NCBI GenBank assembly: GCA_004357005.1
Contig: SMWH01000167.1
Location: forward strand, 1-6,370
DNA: 6,370 nucleotides
From: Gammaproteobacteria bacterium
GTDB lineage: Bacteria; Pseudomonadota; Gammaproteobacteria; SMWH01
Reading direction: 5' to 3'
Each line of letters begins with the position of its first letter. Position 1 is the stretch's first letter. The translations under genes were made by a program, and so were the position numbers. Positions 4,825 through 6,370 of this stretch are shown here, piece by piece. Under the pieces are notes generated by a model that was given only the letters and a program-made list of their open reading frames with translations, had not been told where the DNA came from and did not search any database.

Positions 4825-5622
4825 GTGCATGCGGTAAGGACCTCCCCCTTGGACTGGTCGGCAGCGGTAATCGTGTCGGTGCTGTTGCACGGGTTGCTGC
4901 TGGGGCTCCTGGTTTTCCGTTGGGACTGGTTGGCGGGCAAACCCGACCCCCAGCCTCTGGTCATACAGGCGACGGTGGTGGACATGCAAGCCATGCGGGA
5001 ACGCGAGCGTGAGCGTGCACAACTCAGGGATCTGGAACTCAGGCGTCAGCGGGAAGCGGAACAACAGCGGCTCGATGCCGAACGGGAGAAACGCCGCCAG
5101 GAACTGGCTGAACAGAAACGCCGGGAAGAGGAGCGTATCGCCGTGATCCAGCGCCAGCGCGAAACACAAGAGCAACGTCTCGATGAGCTGCGCAAACGGC
5201 GCGAGGAAGCAGAGCGCCGGCGACACGAAGAGCAGGATCGGCTGGCCAACCTGGAACAACAGCGCAAACGCGACGCGGAGGACGCCATACGCAGGGTCAA
5301 CGAACAGCGGGTACGCCGCGCCCAGGAGACGGCCCAGCGGGTAACCTCCCTGCGTGCCCAATATGAGGCCTCCATTCAGAATGATGTGGCCCAGAACTGG
5401 CTAAAACCCCCTAGCGCGGTGCGGGGCCTCTCCTGTAAGGTGCTGGTGCATCAGATCCCGGGGGGTGAGGTCATTGACGCCAGTATCCTGAGTTGCAACG
5501 GTGATCAGCAGGCCAGGAGTTCCATCGTGCAGGCTGTTTTGCGCGCTTCGCCCTTGCCCTATCGGGGTTTTGAAGATGTGTTTCAGCGTCAGTTGGTGTT
5601 TACATTCAAACCGGAAGAATAG
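4825..5622 (+). CDS. tolA: Cell envelope integrity protein TolA (GTG start, short stalk)
   Basis: The product is 265 residues; E. coli TolA is 421. Domain I is a single membrane anchor (about 11-31). Its Ser18 and His22 fall at the same positions as the E. coli residues needed to respond to TolQR. The segment PLVIQATVVDM (44-54) matches the E. coli stretch just after the anchor. Domain II (about 55-180) is a long coiled-coil stalk rich in Arg, Glu and Gln rather than the Ala/Lys-rich repeats of E. coli. Domain III (about 181-265) is the TolA C-terminal domain that contacts TolB/Pal. It carries NWLKPPS, a probable disulfide pair Cys204-Cys224, QIPGGEV, ASPLPY and FTFKPEE. GTG 4825 is six bases after tolR, but GGAGG (4806-4810) is 14 bases upstream of it. 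A TTG at 4849, eight bases after TAAGGA (4835-4840), is an alternative giving 257 residues. Confidence 0.93.
   Translation: MHAVRTSPLDWSAAVIVSVLLHGLLLGLLVFRWDWLAGKPDPQPLVIQATVVDMQAMRERERERAQLRDLELRRQREAEQQRLDAEREKRRQELAEQKRREEERIAVIQRQRETQEQRLDELRKRREEAERRRHEEQDRLANLEQQRKRDAEDAIRRVNEQRVRRAQETAQRVTSLRAQYEASIQNDVAQNWLKPPSAVRGLSCKVLVHQIPGGEVIDASILSCNGDQQARSSIVQAVLRASPLPYRGFEDVFQRQLVFTFKPEE
5613..5618 (+). promoter_or_regulatory. tolB ribosome binding site inside the tolA end
   Basis: GGAAGA lies in the last codons of tolA, seven bases before the GTG at 5626. It supports that GTG as the tolB start, which is otherwise only three bases after the tolA stop. Confidence 0.5.
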
Positions 5623-5625
5623 AAC

Positions 5626-6370
5626 GTGAAATCCACGAGAAATACCTTATGTGTTGTCATCGTTTTGCTGGTCATCCTGTTTTCCAGCAAGGCATTCGCC
5701 GTGCTGGAAATCGAAATCACGCGTGGGGTTGAGGCAGCAGCGCCCATTGCCATCGTCGGTTTTCCATGGATGGGAACCGGCCAGCCGCCCTCCGCCATGG
5801 TGGGCGCTGTCGTTAGAAACGATCTGAACCGCTCGGGCAGGTTCCGTCCCCTGTCCCAGGCGGACATTATCGAAAAACCGACGCGCGGGAGCGACATCAA
5901 CTGGGCGACCTGGCGGTTGCTGAAATCGAACTACCTGGTGATCGGAAGGATCAACCCGGGCACCGGTGGTGGTTACGTCGTCGAGTTCGAGCTTTTTGAC
6001 GTGCTGACACAGGAGCGCCTGCTCGGCAAAGCGATCGAAGCGCGGCCGGGTGAACTGCGGCGGGTTGCTCACCACGTCAGCGATCTGATCTTCGAGCGTA
6101 TCCTGGGGATCCGCGGGGCATTTTCCACCAAGATTGCGTATATCACCGTGACCGGTGACGGCGACGAACGGCGTTACGCGCTGGTCGTTGCCGATGCTGA
6201 CGGTTTCGGTCCGCAGGAAGTCGTGCGTTCCAAGGAACCACTGTTGTCGCCGAACTGGTCACCGGATGGGCGTTACCTGGCCTATGTGTCCTTTGAAAAG
6301 GGCAACTCCTCGATCTATGTGCAGGAAATCGCTACCGGGTCGCGTCAGCAACTCTCGGGTCTGGCGGGGA
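5626..6370 (+). CDS. tolB: Tol-Pal system periplasmic protein TolB (3' truncated, GTG start)
   Basis: The first 248 residues are present; the window ends before the stop codon (E. coli TolB is about 430 residues). A Sec signal peptide is clear: KSTRNT, a hydrophobic core (8-19), then SSKAFA with likely cleavage after Ala25. The mature protein would begin VLEIEITRGVE, corresponding to the N-terminal TolB box that binds TolA and is released or hidden on Pal binding. The N-terminal alpha/beta domain (about 26-160) includes PIAIVGFP, NDLNRSGRF, INWATWR and NYLVIGRI. The beta-propeller starts near 165 (STKIAYIT), and its blade motif LSPNWSPDGRYLAYVSFE (207-224) is typical. GTG 5626 has GGAAGA seven bases upstream and yields a complete signal peptide. 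In the cell the product acts in the periplasm between TolA and the lipoprotein Pal, which is presumably encoded downstream. Confidence 0.95.
   Translation, partial: MKSTRNTLCVVIVLLVILFSSKAFAVLEIEITRGVEAAAPIAIVGFPWMGTGQPPSAMVGAVVRNDLNRSGRFRPLSQADIIEKPTRGSDINWATWRLLKSNYLVIGRINPGTGGGYVVEFELFDVLTQERLLGKAIEARPGELRRVAHHVSDLIFERILGIRGAFSTKIAYITVTGDGDERRYALVVADADGFGPQEVVRSKEPLLSPNWSPDGRYLAYVSFEKGNSSIYVQEIATGSRQQLSGLAG

Noticed and set aside
4243..5361. 372-codon open frame on the minus strand opposite tolQ-tolR-tolA
   Set aside because: Its Leu/Phe-rich part is simply the reverse reading of Glu/Arg/Gln codons in the TolA coiled coil; it also crosses three well-supported genes.
5046..5375. Minus-strand Ser/Arg/Cys-rich low-complexity frame
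   Set aside because: It is an antisense artefact of the repetitive TolA stalk codons.
1..6370. Mobile elements, CRISPR arrays, tRNA or rRNA genes
   Set aside because: No repeat-spacer pattern, transposase motif, terminal inverted repeats or RNA gene signature was seen; the genes are contiguous housekeeping genes.

Overview
The window is an ordinary-looking chromosomal segment of a Gram-negative bacterium, GC-rich by eye (roughly 60%). All confident genes are on the + strand and packed almost end to end. The order yebC-ruvC-ruvA-ruvB-ybgC-tolQ-tolR-tolA-tolB is a well-known gammaproteobacterial arrangement, also found in Pseudomonas. The proteins line up closely with their gammaproteobacterial counterparts, so I place the source in Gammaproteobacteria. 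A Chromatiales/Ectothiorhodospiraceae-type relative is a guess, not something the sequence proves.

Region by region: positions 1-168 hold the last 55 codons of an alpha/beta-hydrolase-like gene. Positions 169-245 hold a GC-rich hairpin and the yebC ribosome binding site. yebC (246-986) encodes a translation-associated factor. ruvC, ruvA and ruvB (991-3137) encode the complete Holliday junction resolvasome: endonuclease, junction-binding protein and branch-migration motor. A 118-base spacer (3138-3255) carries a possible 16-codon leader ORF and the ybgC ribosome binding site. ybgC, tolQ, tolR, tolA and the start of tolB (3256-6370) form the Tol-Pal envelope module. tolB is cut by the window end, and pal and ybgF/cpoB would be expected next.

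How they work together: RuvA and RuvB bind and migrate Holliday junctions and RuvC cuts them. TolQ and TolR form the proton-driven inner-membrane motor, TolA spans the periplasm, and TolB links to Pal at the outer membrane during cell constriction. YbgC is a cytoplasmic acyl-CoA thioesterase that habitually travels with tol genes. Gene spacing (4-base overlaps at ruvC/ruvA and ybgC/tolQ; gaps of 3-31 bases at most other joints) suggests translational coupling and probably read-through transcription. No convincing promoter or strong terminator is visible inside.

I found no previously undescribed system. The points worth a second look are small. An 11-codon minicistron exactly bridges tolQ and tolR, where tolR lacks its own ribosome binding site. 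There is a possible leader peptide before ybgC, and a G-rich slippery-type heptamer at the ruvC/ruvA junction. TolA has a short, Arg/Glu/Gln-rich stalk and an ambiguous start. TolR has an acidic C-terminal tail. Non-ATG starts are frequent (ruvA, ybgC, tolA, tolB).
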